In this document: in pieces, positions 7,730 through 15,372 of the stretch
How positions within the stretch are numbered: position 1 is the stretch's first letter
Layout: each line of letters begins with the position of its first letter
Assembly: GCF_036075115.1 (NCBI RefSeq)
Contig: NZ_CP107958.1
Coordinates: 4,464,001-4,528,000, forward strand
DNA: 64,000 bases
Origin: Streptomyces sp. NBC_00377
Lineage (GTDB): Bacteria; Actinomycetota; Actinomycetes; Streptomycetales; Streptomycetaceae
Direction: 5' to 3'
Translations under genes and position numbers: made by a program
Notes under the pieces: model-generated
The model's input: the letters and a program-made list of their open reading frames with translations, nothing else
Told to the model about the DNA's origin: nothing
The model's database searches: none

Positions 7730-7734
7730 TGATG

Positions 7735-7761
7735 AAACCCCAGGTCAGTGACCTGGGGTTT
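7735..7761 (+). terminator. Terminator of the tRNA-Gly locus
   Basis: AAACCCCAGGTCA (7735-7747) and TGACCTGGGGTTT (7749-7761) pair perfectly and are followed by TGTTTGTTGT. It lies directly after the tRNA 3' end, so this side keeps the original chromosomal tRNA terminator. Confidence 0.85.
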
Positions 7762-7933
7762 GTTTGTTGTCTAGTCCAATGTGGGGGTTGTGTGCCCTCT
7801 GCGTGCCCCAAGTCGGGGTCGAGCGGCCATCCCCAGGGCCTCCGGGCATCACTGTGCGCCACTCGGCCCTCGCTCGTCTCAAATGGCGAGACGCATTTCA
7901 TGTGACCCGCGCCGCAAGGAGAGCTGGGGGACG

Positions 7934-8122
7934 GTGAGCAGGAGACGCTATGTGGCCAGAGGGGTGCCGGGCGGCTACCGCATCTGGGACAACCGAGGCC
8001 GTCGATGGTGGGGCGATCTCTACGAGTTGTGCCCCGACGACCTCTTGGCCGAGCTCAATGGTCAGGCGGACCCAGCTCGGATCACCGCGCTGATGAAGCG
8101 CTACCGGGCACAGAAGCGATAG
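7934..8122 (+). CDS. Small hypothetical protein
   Basis: The 62-residue product is basic and Trp/Arg-rich at the N-terminus (RRRYVARGVPGGYRIWDNRG, then RRWWGDLY) and ends RYRAQKR. GTG at 7934 was chosen because GGGGG lies just upstream and AAGGAG 12 bp upstream. An in-frame ATG at 7883 would add 17 residues. It is the first gene on the chromosomal side of the tRNA remnant. The family is not recognised. Confidence 0.5.
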   Translation: MSRRRYVARGVPGGYRIWDNRGRRWWGDLYELCPDDLLAELNGQADPARITALMKRYRAQKR

Positions 8123-8189
8123 GCACCACCTGCGAAGTCGCTTACGCAAAGCAGCAGTTCATGATGGACTGACGAACAGGTAGCGGCTG

Positions 8190-8618
8190 TCAAGCACGGG
8201 GCTGCACGCCGAGGTCGCCGAGCAGGCCGCGGATGCGGTGCTCGATCTCGTCGCGGATGGGGCGTACGGCGTCGACACCCTGCCCTGCGGGGTCGTCCAA
8301 CTTCCAGTCCAGGTACGTCTTGCCGGGGAAGACGGGACACGTGTCGCCGCAGCCCATGGTGATCACGACGTCCGACGCCTGCACCGCCTCGACGGTCAGG
8401 ATCTTCGGAGTCTCGGCGGAGATGTCGATGCCGGCCTCGCTCATCGCCTCGACGACAGCCGGGTTGACCGTGTCGGCAGGGGCCGAGCCGGCCGAGCGGA
8501 CCTCCACCGCGTCGCCGGCGAGGTGCGTGAGGAAAGCCGCGGCCATCTGGGAGCGGCCGGCGTTGTGGACGCAGACGAAGAGAACCGAGGGCCGGTCGGC
8601 GGCGGGAGTGCTGTTCAT
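8190..8618 (-). CDS. arsC: Arsenate reductase, low-molecular-weight phosphatase type
   Basis: The 142-residue cytosolic enzyme reduces As(V) to As(III). The P-loop CVHNAGRSQM (about 16-25) is the CX5R motif with the nucleophilic Cys. A later pair of cysteines (MGCGDTC, about 88-94) can pass the disulfide to thioredoxin or mycothiol/mycoredoxin, and LDDP (about 106-109) supplies the catalytic Asp. It is the last gene of arsR-aquaporin-arsC, 24 bp after the channel gene, and is likely induced through ArsR. Its product would leave through the channel or be methylated by the divergent ArsM. Confidence 0.92.
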   Translation of the reverse strand: MNSTPAADRPSVLFVCVHNAGRSQMAAAFLTHLAGDAVEVRSAGSAPADTVNPAVVEAMSEAGIDISAETPKILTVEAVQASDVVITMGCGDTCPVFPGKTYLDWKLDDPAGQGVDAVRPIRDEIEHRIRGLLGDLGVQPRA

Positions 8619-8642
8619 GGTGGCGTCTTCCTGGGCGGCGGG

Positions 8643-9386
8643 TCAGGGAAGGGTGGGGGCGGCGAGTTCGGGCTCGGCGTGCATGGCGGGGGTATCGGCC
8701 TGTGCGGGAGCCGGACGCCCGAAGACCACCGTCACGAGCGCCAGTCCGAGTACGGCACCGATCACCTGGGCCGCCACGAAGGGGGCGACCGATCCAGGTG
8801 CGATGCCGGCGAATGTGTCCGTGAAGGCACGGCCGATCGTCACCGCCGGGTTCGCGAACGACGTTGAGGACGTGAACCAGTACGCCGCCCCGATGTACGA
8901 CGCCACGGCGACCGGGGCGAAATGGGCACGGCCGACGCGGGCCAGCCCGAAGATCAGGAGGACGAGGCCGGCAGTGGCCACGATCTCGCCCAGCAGGAGG
9001 TGGCCGGCCGAGCGGTCGTGCGCCGACCACCGCACCAGCGGCTTGCCGAACATCGCGTCGGCCAGGACCGCACCCACTGTCGCTCCCGTGATCTGAGCCG
9101 GGACGTACGCGGCCACGTCCCGGGCCGTGAGCCCTTCACCATCGCGGCGGCCGGTGAACCAGGCCGCAAGGGTGACGACAGGGTTGAAGTGAGCCCCGGA
9201 GACAGGCCCGAGCAGCACGATGAGCACGCCCAGGCCGAACACGGTGGCCAGCGAGTTGGCGAGCAATTGGACGCCGACGTCCCGGGACAGTTCGGTGGCC
9301 TGGATACCGGAGCCGACCACCACCGCGACCAGTGCTGCCGAGCCCACGGACTCGGCCAGGGCACGGCGTCCCAGCGAGGCGCTCAC
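8643..9386 (-). CDS. Aquaporin/MIP-family channel, probable arsenite exit channel
   Basis: The 247-residue membrane protein has about six transmembrane segments and two half-helix motifs, HFNPVVTL (about 67-74) and FANPAVTI (about 180-187); the first is NPV in place of NPA. Its GTG start (9386) overlaps the arsR stop (GTGA), and arsC follows closely, so the three form one operon. In Sinorhizobium meliloti the aquaglyceroporin AqpS occupies this place and lets arsenite formed by ArsC leave down its gradient. The same role is inferred here because no ArsB or Acr3 pump gene is near. The C-terminal 25 residues are Pro/Ala-rich. Confidence 0.88.
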   Translation of the reverse strand: MSASLGRRALAESVGSAALVAVVVGSGIQATELSRDVGVQLLANSLATVFGLGVLIVLLGPVSGAHFNPVVTLAAWFTGRRDGEGLTARDVAAYVPAQITGATVGAVLADAMFGKPLVRWSAHDRSAGHLLLGEIVATAGLVLLIFGLARVGRAHFAPVAVASYIGAAYWFTSSTSFANPAVTIGRAFTDTFAGIAPGSVAPFVAAQVIGAVLGLALVTVVFGRPAPAQADTPAMHAEPELAAPTLP

Positions 9387-9757
9387 GCGAGCGCCTCGGC
9401 CGCGGTCGGGGCCTTCAGGAACACGGCGAGCCGGTCGAGAGCCGCCGGCAGCACCCAGTAGTACACCCACGTGCCACGGCGCTCGCAGTCGATGAGACCG
9501 GCCTGGCGCAGGAGCTTGAGGTGGTGGGAGATCGTCGGCTGGGACAGGTCGAAGGCGGGGGTCAGCTCGCAGACGCAGACCTCGCCGCCCTCGCCGCGTG
9601 AGGCGATCATCGACAACAGGCGCAGCCGGACCGGGTCACCCAGAGCCTTGAACGCCTTCGCCAGCTCGGCCGCCTGGTCCTCGTCCAGCGGCGCGGATGC
9701 CAGCCCCGGGCAGCAGGCGGCGTCCTGGCCGATCACCTCAAGCACTTGTTTCGACAT
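9383..9757 (-). CDS. arsR: ArsR-family arsenic-responsive repressor
   Basis: The 124-residue winged-helix protein has the metalloid-binding CVCEL in helix 3 (about 53-57), followed by the recognition helix LSQPTISHHLKLLRQAGLI (about 64-82) and a beta-wing (CERRGTWVYY). An extra Cys pair (CCPG, about 15-18) near the N-terminus may add a ligand. It should dissociate from DNA on binding As(III). It starts the arsR-aquaporin-arsC operon and is divergent from arsM, with two operator-like boxes in the 105-bp gap. Confidence 0.93.
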   Translation of the reverse strand: MSKQVLEVIGQDAACCPGLASAPLDEDQAAELAKAFKALGDPVRLRLLSMIASRGEGGEVCVCELTPAFDLSQPTISHHLKLLRQAGLIDCERRGTWVYYWVLPAALDRLAVFLKAPTAAEALA

Positions 9758-9764
9758 GCCTCTA

Positions 9765-9815
9765 TGTTGACGTTTTTCGATCCAAGGCGCAAGGTTGCAT
9801 CAATAAACTTCAATA
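9765..9815. promoter_or_regulatory. Mirrored pair of ArsR-type operator boxes
   Basis: TGTTGACGTTTTTCGAT (9765-9781, plus strand) and TATTGAAGTTTATTGAT (9815-9799, minus strand) match at 12 of 17 positions and face each other, one near each divergent gene. The second resembles the ATTGAA-n-TTGAT pattern of ArsR/SmtB sites. The pair probably lets ArsR control both its own operon and arsM. Confidence 0.6.
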
Positions 9816-9862
9816 CAGGCCGTTCCGGGCACCGCCATGCCCAGTCACCCAGGAGTGAAGTG

Positions 9863-10756
9863 ATGAACGAGCAGTCCACCGACCTGCGCGAAACCGTCCG
9901 CCAGCGCTACGCCGCCGCGGCCGTGAAGGTCAGTGAGGGCAACGCCGCCTGTTGCGGGCCCGAGCCGGTCGAGGTCGACGAGAACTTCGGCTCAACCCTG
10001 TACGCCGCCGACGAGCGCAACGTCCTGCCTGCCGAAGCGGTCGCCGCCTCCCTCGGCTGCGGCAACCCGACCGCCGTAGCAGAACTGCGCGAGGGCGAGC
10101 GCGTCCTCGACCTCGGCTCCGGTGGCGGCATCGACGTCCTGCTCTCCGCCCGCCGCGTCGGCCCGACCGGCAAGGCATACGGGCTCGACATGACCGACGA
10201 GATGCTCGCCCTGGCCCTGGCCAACACCGAGAAGGCGGGAGCCACCAATGTCGAGTTCCTCAAGGGCACCATCGAGGCCATCCCCCTCCCCGTCGACACG
10301 ATCGACGTCGTCATCTCCAACTGCGTGATCAACCTGTCCGTCGACAAGCCCGCCGTCTTCGCCGAGACCTTCCGCGTCCTCAAGCCCGGCGGCCGTATCG
10401 GCGTCTCCGACGTCGTATCCGACGACACCCTCACCCCGGAACAGCGGGCCGAGCGCGGGGACCACGTCGGCTGCATCGCCGGTGCCCTGTCATTCGCGGA
10501 GTACCGCACCGGCCTGGAAGCCGCCGGATTCACCGGCATCGAGATCACCCCGACGCACGCGGTCGCGGACGGCATGCACTCCGCCGTCGTCCGCGCGGTC
10601 AAGCCTGCGAGCGCCCATGAGCCGGGGAACTCCGCTGCCACGGCCGACGCCTGCTGCGGAGTCACCGCTTGCTCCAGCCCGCAGGAACATGCAGCCAACC
10701 CGTCGACCACCGTGGCGGAGGCCAAGGCCGCTTCGGGGTGCGGCTGCCAGAGCTGA
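9863..10756 (+). CDS. arsM: Arsenite S-adenosylmethionine methyltransferase
   Basis: The 297-residue protein has the Rossmann SAM-binding motif VLDLGSGGGIDVL (about 81-93), followed by GLDMTDEML. The conserved cysteines expected for As(III) binding are present: the Cys pair in AACCGPEP near residue 31, NCVINLS (near 154) and HVGCIAG (near 205). The C-terminal 50 residues form a Cys-rich tail (DACCGVTAC, SGCGCQS) that may bind As(III). ATG at 9863 follows AGGAG. It methylates arsenite to less toxic or volatile species. It is divergent from arsR and probably under the same repressor. Confidence 0.93.
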   Translation: MNEQSTDLRETVRQRYAAAAVKVSEGNAACCGPEPVEVDENFGSTLYAADERNVLPAEAVAASLGCGNPTAVAELREGERVLDLGSGGGIDVLLSARRVGPTGKAYGLDMTDEMLALALANTEKAGATNVEFLKGTIEAIPLPVDTIDVVISNCVINLSVDKPAVFAETFRVLKPGGRIGVSDVVSDDTLTPEQRAERGDHVGCIAGALSFAEYRTGLEAAGFTGIEITPTHAVADGMHSAVVRAVKPASAHEPGNSAATADACCGVTACSSPQEHAANPSTTVAEAKAASGCGCQS

Positions 10757-10892
10757 TCCGCATGGCTCCCGGGCGCCCTCGGATCAGGCTGGGGTGGCCG
10801 GCCGCCGTCCTCGATCGATGGGTGGTGGCGGCCTGCCGACCGGCCCGATCATGAAGGGTCCACCGACGTCATACCTATGGCAGCCCCATCGG

Positions 10893-11180
10893 CTACGGCT
10901 GGGCAGCGAACTCCCTTCGGACCAGCACAAGAGCAACCCAACCCACCAGCATCGCGAGGGTGCCCACCGCGGACCGCTGGCCACCGATCAGAACGCCGAA
11001 TGCTGCCAAGGAAACACCGAGCATGGCTATGGCAGCAGCGGCCGACTCTGCTCGGAGACGGCGAGTTGAACGCTTGCTCGTCGAGGGCCTGACGAGGAGA
11101 CGGCCTAGGAGGATCTGGAGAGCGTTGATTGCGGCCAGGAGGGCCGCGCGAACACCGAGGATGCCGAGAACGGTGGGCAT
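10893..11180 (-). CDS. Small membrane protein
   Basis: The 95-residue product has hydrophobic segments at about 5-28, 48-66 and 72-88, separated by a basic loop (RPSTSKRSTRRLRAES). No family is recognised. ATG at 11180 has no clear Shine-Dalgarno. It lies downstream of the HTTM gene but is separated from it by a strong terminator, so it is probably transcribed on its own. Confidence 0.5.
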   Translation of the reverse strand: MPTVLGILGVRAALLAAINALQILLGRLLVRPSTSKRSTRRLRAESAAAAIAMLGVSLAAFGVLIGGQRSAVGTLAMLVGWVALVLVRREFAAQP

Positions 11181-11253
11181 GGCGTGAAGTTACACATGCA
11201 GAAGTCGACGGAGGGTGTCGGGGCAATCCCTCACGGGTTCGCATCTCGCCCAG

Positions 11254-11303
11254 GCACGATGTCGAAGGGCCCACCGCAAGCCATGGGCCCTTCGACATCG
11301 TGC
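11254..11303. terminator. Strong 20-bp hairpin terminator
   Basis: GCACGATGTCGAAGGGCCCA (11254-11273) pairs perfectly with 11284-11303 around a 10-nt loop. It sits 16 bp past the stop of the HTTM gene (minus strand) and separates it from the small membrane protein gene. Confidence 0.8.
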
Positions 11304-11318
11304 AGCTCGGTAGCCGAC

Positions 11319-12509
11319 TCACCTGCTCTTGGGGGGCACCTGCGGGGACGCGGGCTCGGTGGCGAGCGTGGTGTCTGTCCGCCCTGCGGGGAGTACGGCT
11401 CGATGCTTCGAGCCGAGCACGCCGGGCCTGCCTTGCGCAGGTACCGTTCCGGCTCCTACCGCTTGTCCAGGTGCCGCATGCCGTCCATCCGTCCGCCGCA
11501 TCGCGCGTCGGCAGAGGTGGGGCAGGTAGGCGTAAAAGCGGTCGGGCAGGAACGCGGCGTCCGCGACGATCATCGCGCCGGAGAACAGAGGCAGCCCCAT
11601 GAGTGCGGCGATGCCGATGTGCATGCCCAGCAGCATCGCGAGAACGGGGTACTTGAGCCTGCCGAAGAGGACGAACGGGAAGGCCACTTGCAAGAGCACG
11701 GTCATGTAGCCGGCGATGGCGACCATGAGCGTGTGCTCGTCCACGAAGTGGGAGAGCGCGGGCCATGGCCGGAAGAGTTCGAGGTTGAGGACGTAGTGGA
11801 GTGCGGTGCCGCTGCTCCAGGAAGGTCCCTGAACCTTGTACAGACCGGCTGATCCGTAGAGGAAGCAGACCTGTGCCGCGATGAGGAACAGACCGCAGTT
11901 GTGCACCACTGTGATCAAGGTGGTTCGGGTGTCGCGGAGTTGCCGCGCGAAGGGACTTCTCGCCGATTCCGTCGCGGTCCCCGCGCGAACCGTCTTCAGT
12001 CGGTTTCTGCGCGCGTCCAGGGACCAGCGCCGGCCGCAGGCCGTGAGGACGAGGTAGAGGGCCATCAGCAGAATCAGGTTGTCGCCCCCGTCCGTCATGA
12101 AGATCGCCCGCGCATGGAACGAGGTCACCATGACGGCGAAGAGGACGGACAGGACGCGGGTCCGCCAGCCCAGCATGAACAGCGCGGATGTGACGAGGGC
12201 CAGCACATAGCAGAGCTCGAAGTAGGTACGGCTGTCGGACAGGGTCAGGATGCTGAACCAGCCCGTCTGCTCGAAAAGCTGGCGTGCCAAGGCGGGCGTC
12301 CATGCGGAACCGGGACCCCAGATCTCGGCACGGTGCGGGAACTCGCGCAGCAGAAAGAGCAGGTAGAGCAGTCCGTAGCCCATGCGCAGCACCGATGCGG
12401 CGTACAGGGAGACCGGGCGGCCGGTCAGGAGGTCCCATGCGGCTTTGATCCGGGCGGCGAGCCACCCGTCGGCGCCGGCGGGCGTGGTCCTCTGCGCCTC
12501 ATTTTCCAT
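11319..12509 (-). CDS. HTTM-domain membrane protein (vitamin K carboxylase-like)
   Basis: The 396-residue protein has about eight hydrophobic segments and the features of HTTM proteins, the membrane domain related to vitamin K-dependent gamma-carboxylases: an N-terminal region with RMGYGLLYLLFLLRE, the loop TDGGDNLILLM, and GSAGLYKVQGPSWSSGTALH. The last 70 residues are polar and Pro-rich. It overlaps the upstream DUF5819 gene by 11 bp. HTTM and DUF5819 genes commonly occur as pairs in actinobacteria, which implies one membrane complex. Whether it carboxylates anything is unknown. Confidence 0.85.
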   Translation of the reverse strand: MENEAQRTTPAGADGWLAARIKAAWDLLTGRPVSLYAASVLRMGYGLLYLLFLLREFPHRAEIWGPGSAWTPALARQLFEQTGWFSILTLSDSRTYFELCYVLALVTSALFMLGWRTRVLSVLFAVMVTSFHARAIFMTDGGDNLILLMALYLVLTACGRRWSLDARRNRLKTVRAGTATESARSPFARQLRDTRTTLITVVHNCGLFLIAAQVCFLYGSAGLYKVQGPSWSSGTALHYVLNLELFRPWPALSHFVDEHTLMVAIAGYMTVLLQVAFPFVLFGRLKYPVLAMLLGMHIGIAALMGLPLFSGAMIVADAAFLPDRFYAYLPHLCRRAMRRTDGRHAAPGQAVGAGTVPAQGRPGVLGSKHRAVLPAGRTDTTLATEPASPQVPPKSR

Positions 12510-13215
12510 GGCGGGTCACCTTCCACCAGGGCAGGAGCCGGTTGTCGACCGGCGTCGGCGGGCGCTTGCCGGCGGCGGGGCCGGGCGCGTCGATGGACAG
12601 TGTGACAACGCGGAGCTGAATGAAGTCGAAGGCGCCGCTGTTGTGTGCGGCGACGCGGTCCGCGGCGATGTTGGTCAGGTACTTCTGCATCATCAGGGCG
12701 CGTTCCGTGCGCGCCTTGTCGTCTCCTCCGTGCGTGTCCACGTAGCCGGTCCAGGCACGGCGCAGCATGTTCTGCGCTGTGTGGCTGGGGAACGGCTGGT
12801 GTTCAACTGCGGAACTGTCCACGGCCGTCAGGTCGAACCAAGGGCCTACCTGAACCGATCCGTCGGAGCCGGTGTGTGCGGTTCTCGCCAGAATCTGCCG
12901 GTTGATGGATTCGGGATCCGGCGCGAAGAGCCGCCAGTTCTGTTCGAAAAAGGGATACACCCATGCATTGATCAGCGGACTGTAACGCTTGGAGACGGTG
13001 TTCTCCGGTGCTACTTGAAGGAACACGAAAATCACGTGGACGACACTCGCCGCCAAGCACAGGACCACGGTGGCGCGCAGTCCGGATTTCAGCGCCCGGG
13101 CACCCCTCGGCGACTTGTACGGCGCGTCCAGGGCGTCAGTACATTCCTGCGCGGCCGGATTGGAGTCGGACTGCTGGATTTCCTCCACGTCCGCTGAGTC
13201 AATTCCGCTCGACAC
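12499..13215 (-). CDS. DUF5819-family membrane-anchored protein
   Basis: The 238-residue protein has a cytosolic N-terminus, one transmembrane helix (about 47-68) and an extracytoplasmic domain containing FEQNWRLFAPDP (about 90-101), a hallmark of DUF5819 proteins found next to HTTM genes. It is translated just before and overlaps HTTM by 11 bp, so the two are probably made in fixed ratio. The function is unknown; a partner subunit of the HTTM protein is the best inference. Confidence 0.8.
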   Translation of the reverse strand: MSSGIDSADVEEIQQSDSNPAAQECTDALDAPYKSPRGARALKSGLRATVVLCLAASVVHVIFVFLQVAPENTVSKRYSPLINAWVYPFFEQNWRLFAPDPESINRQILARTAHTGSDGSVQVGPWFDLTAVDSSAVEHQPFPSHTAQNMLRRAWTGYVDTHGGDDKARTERALMMQKYLTNIAADRVAAHNSGAFDFIQLRVVTLSIDAPGPAAGKRPPTPVDNRLLPWWKVTRHGK

Positions 13216-13271
13216 CGCCTACCTGTCTTTCTCTATCAGCTGCTCGCGGGGCTTATTCACTGACTGCCACC

Positions 13272-13314
13272 GACGGCGCGCGGCGGATTCGGTGAGAATC
13301 CGCCGCGCGCCGTC
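13272..13314. terminator. 19-bp hairpin terminator
   Basis: GACGGCGCGCGGCGGATTC (13272-13290) pairs perfectly with 13296-13314 around GGTGA. It lies 32 bp past the stop of the ice-binding-type gene on the minus strand. Confidence 0.8.
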
Positions 13315-13346
13315 ATCCGGTGAGCGGACTGACCGCAGTATGCGGT

Positions 13347-14729
13347 CTAGCCCTCGTAGCTCTTGGAGTGGTCGTCGTCCTCGTGACCCTTGGGCATCTC
13401 GTCGTAACCGTAGTTCTCGTCTGGCGCGCCGTACTCGTACTTGCCGTGGTCGGGCTTGCCGTGCTGCGGGAAGTCGTTGCCGCCGTGGTCGGGCTTGCCG
13501 TGCTGCGGGAAGTCGTTGCCGCCGTGGTCGGGCTTTCCGTGCTGGCCGCCGTGGTCGGGCTTTCCGTGCTGGCCGCCGTGGTCGGGCTTTCCGTGCTGGC
13601 CGTGGTTCGGTCGGCCCGGCCCGTGATCGTGCCCGCCGCCATTACCGCCAGAGGTGTTCCCGGCCGTGTTGCCCATGGTGCTCCCGGAAGTGGTGTTCCC
13701 GGCGGTGTTGCCCGCGCTGTTCCCGGAGGTGTTACCAGCGGTGTTCCCCGAGGTCGCGCCGGGCGAGAGGATGGGGCCGCCCAGGAGGCCGCCGCTGACG
13801 AGGCCGCCGCTGACGAGGCCGCCGCCGAGGAGTCCCCCAGTGGTGGTGCCGGTCGTGGTGCCGGTCGTCGTCCCACTGGTCGTCCCAGTGGTGGTGCCGG
13901 TGGTGGTGCCGGTCGTGGTGGTGCCGGTCCCGCAAGTCGGCCGGGTGATCGTGTTGGTAATCATCGACACGATTCCGGACTCGGCCACAGCGCCAGCCAG
14001 CACCCGGCCCTCGACCACCGCCCTGTTCTCCATGGTGATCGAGGTGTGGGCCATGAAGGTGCCCACGGAGAAGGAGTCGCTGCCGAAACTGGCGGAGCTC
14101 CCGATCTGCCAGAAGACATTGCATGCCGTAGCGCCGCCGGTGAATTCCATTCGGCTGCCGGATGCCAGCGTCAGTCCGGAGGGGACCTGGAACACCCAGA
14201 CGGCGTCGGGGCCGCCGTTCAGCGTGAGAACACCCGAGTTCGTGACCACACCAGGCACGAAGTTGTACAAGCCCGGACCCAGCCCCGTCGGGCCGCCTGC
14301 GCCACTGAGCTCCGAGTTGAGGGTGCCATCAACGGGACCCCGGGCTGCGGCGACCAGGTACGCATTCTGCAGTGCGGCATGCGCAGAGTTGGCCGGCCCG
14401 TCCGTCACGTGGACGGTCCCGTTGATCACATTGGCACATGGCGGAGATGCGGGGATCCCCGGCGGCGGCGGGTTACAGAATCCAGTGATCGAAGTTCCTG
14501 GTGACACCCCGACGTCTCCGCTGATCAGGGAAGAACCGGTGTTGGTGACCGCCTCGCCGCCCAGCACCGCGAAGCTGCTGGCAGCACCAAGGGGAACGGG
14601 CGTTGTAATGGCACTTGCCTGCGTCGGCACCATTACCACTGCGGTAGCAGCGATCAACGCCGTGATGACCGACGCGATCCAGGCGGGCATTGCGCGCCGT
14701 TGATACGCACCAGAGATGTTCTGCGTCAT
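13347..14729 (-). CDS. Ice-binding-like (DUF3494) secreted protein with Gly/Thr linker and His-Lys-Pro-Asp repeats
   Basis: The 460-residue precursor starts at 14729 (MTQNISG) with a signal peptide ending in QASA (about residue 40). The next 210 residues are a DUF3494 ice-binding fold: LGAASSFAVLGGEAVTNTG, GDVGVSPGT, GLGPGLYNF, DAVWVFQV and a closing TRPTCGTG. Then come a Gly/Thr-rich linker, short NTAGN repeats and five HGKPDHGG-type units, with an acidic-aromatic tail. Ice-binding proteins bind ice crystals or act as adhesins. The polar repeats suggest a surface-exposed or wall-associated extension. Confidence 0.82.
   Translation of the reverse strand: MTQNISGAYQRRAMPAWIASVITALIAATAVVMVPTQASAITTPVPLGAASSFAVLGGEAVTNTGSSLISGDVGVSPGTSITGFCNPPPPGIPASPPCANVINGTVHVTDGPANSAHAALQNAYLVAAARGPVDGTLNSELSGAGGPTGLGPGLYNFVPGVVTNSGVLTLNGGPDAVWVFQVPSGLTLASGSRMEFTGGATACNVFWQIGSSASFGSDSFSVGTFMAHTSITMENRAVVEGRVLAGAVAESGIVSMITNTITRPTCGTGTTTTGTTTGTTTGTTSGTTTGTTTGTTTGGLLGGGLVSGGLVSGGLLGGPILSPGATSGNTAGNTSGNSAGNTAGNTTSGSTMGNTAGNTSGGNGGGHDHGPGRPNHGQHGKPDHGGQHGKPDHGGQHGKPDHGGNDFPQHGKPDHGGNDFPQHGKPDHGKYEYGAPDENYGYDEMPKGHEDDDHSKSYEG
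13434..13608 (-). repeat. Tandem repeat encoding HGKPDHGG units
   Basis: Five near-identical coding repeats encode QHGKPDHGG, two of them lengthened by NDFP. The DNA copies are almost identical, so recent slippage or unequal exchange is likely and copy number may vary between strains. Confidence 0.8.
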
Positions 14730-15372
14730 CGAGGGGACTGCTCCTCTAGAGGAATGTGGTGAATGTTCTTTGCTGCCCTTGTCGAGTTGCCGCGAGCCGT
14801 GACCTCTTGTCGCCGACAAGCGCCACGGGATTTCAATGGCCTGCTCGGCGATGCCTGGGAACGAGGTTTGATTCAGATTAACTGGCGAGGAACCGCAGAG
14901 AGCGTTAATACGCGATGCATTTGGGTGACTTCATCGGACGGTCAGACTCGAATCGGAATATCACATAAGGCTATGGGTATAGCGCGGCCCATCCACACAG
15001 CTAGAGGTCGCAGGTCGTGAACGCGTGGGAGGGCGAGCGCCCTGCGGACGGCAAAGCGGCGTTGCTGCCCGTCATGATCAGTGGTCTCGTGCCAGATTCG
15101 TGGCAGGTACTTGATCGTCGGGCTCGGTAGTCCCCTCTTCCGGCATGGCCGCAGCTTCCTGGCGTGCCTTGTGGGTGGCTGGGGTCCGAAGCCTGTGCCT
15201 CTCGCGTGCCCGATCGATGGCGGGGTGGTGGCCACGCGGGCGGCGCTTTCCGCGTCCAAGCAGAAAAAAGTTCTGTGGATCTTCGCGGCAACCTTTTCGG
15301 CCTCTCTGGCCACTCAGTGGGTGTCCGGCCAAGTGGTGCGGTCACATGCAACAGTTGAAAGAGAGCACAGGC
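14730..15372. other. Intergenic region between divergent exported-protein genes
   Basis: About 640 bp between the ice-binding-type gene (minus) and the RICIN hydrolase gene (plus). Frames here lack ribosome binding sites or recognisable protein sequence. The 14860-15000 part is AT-richer than the surroundings and probably holds promoters. No clear operator was found. Confidence 0.45.

Noticed and set aside
7675..7733. Complete functional tRNA gene
   Set aside because: The 5' acceptor strand and D-arm are missing, so this cannot fold as a tRNA; it was called an att remnant.
10849..12465. 538-codon minus-strand frame
   Set aside because: It is out of frame with the HTTM gene on the same strand. 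HTTM membrane helices and motifs are in the other frame, and this product is Arg/Pro-rich noise.
13434..13608. CRISPR-like direct repeats
   Set aside because: The repeats are in frame and adjacent with no unique spacers, and encode part of the ice-binding-like protein. The same holds for 60629-60793 and 24471-24568.
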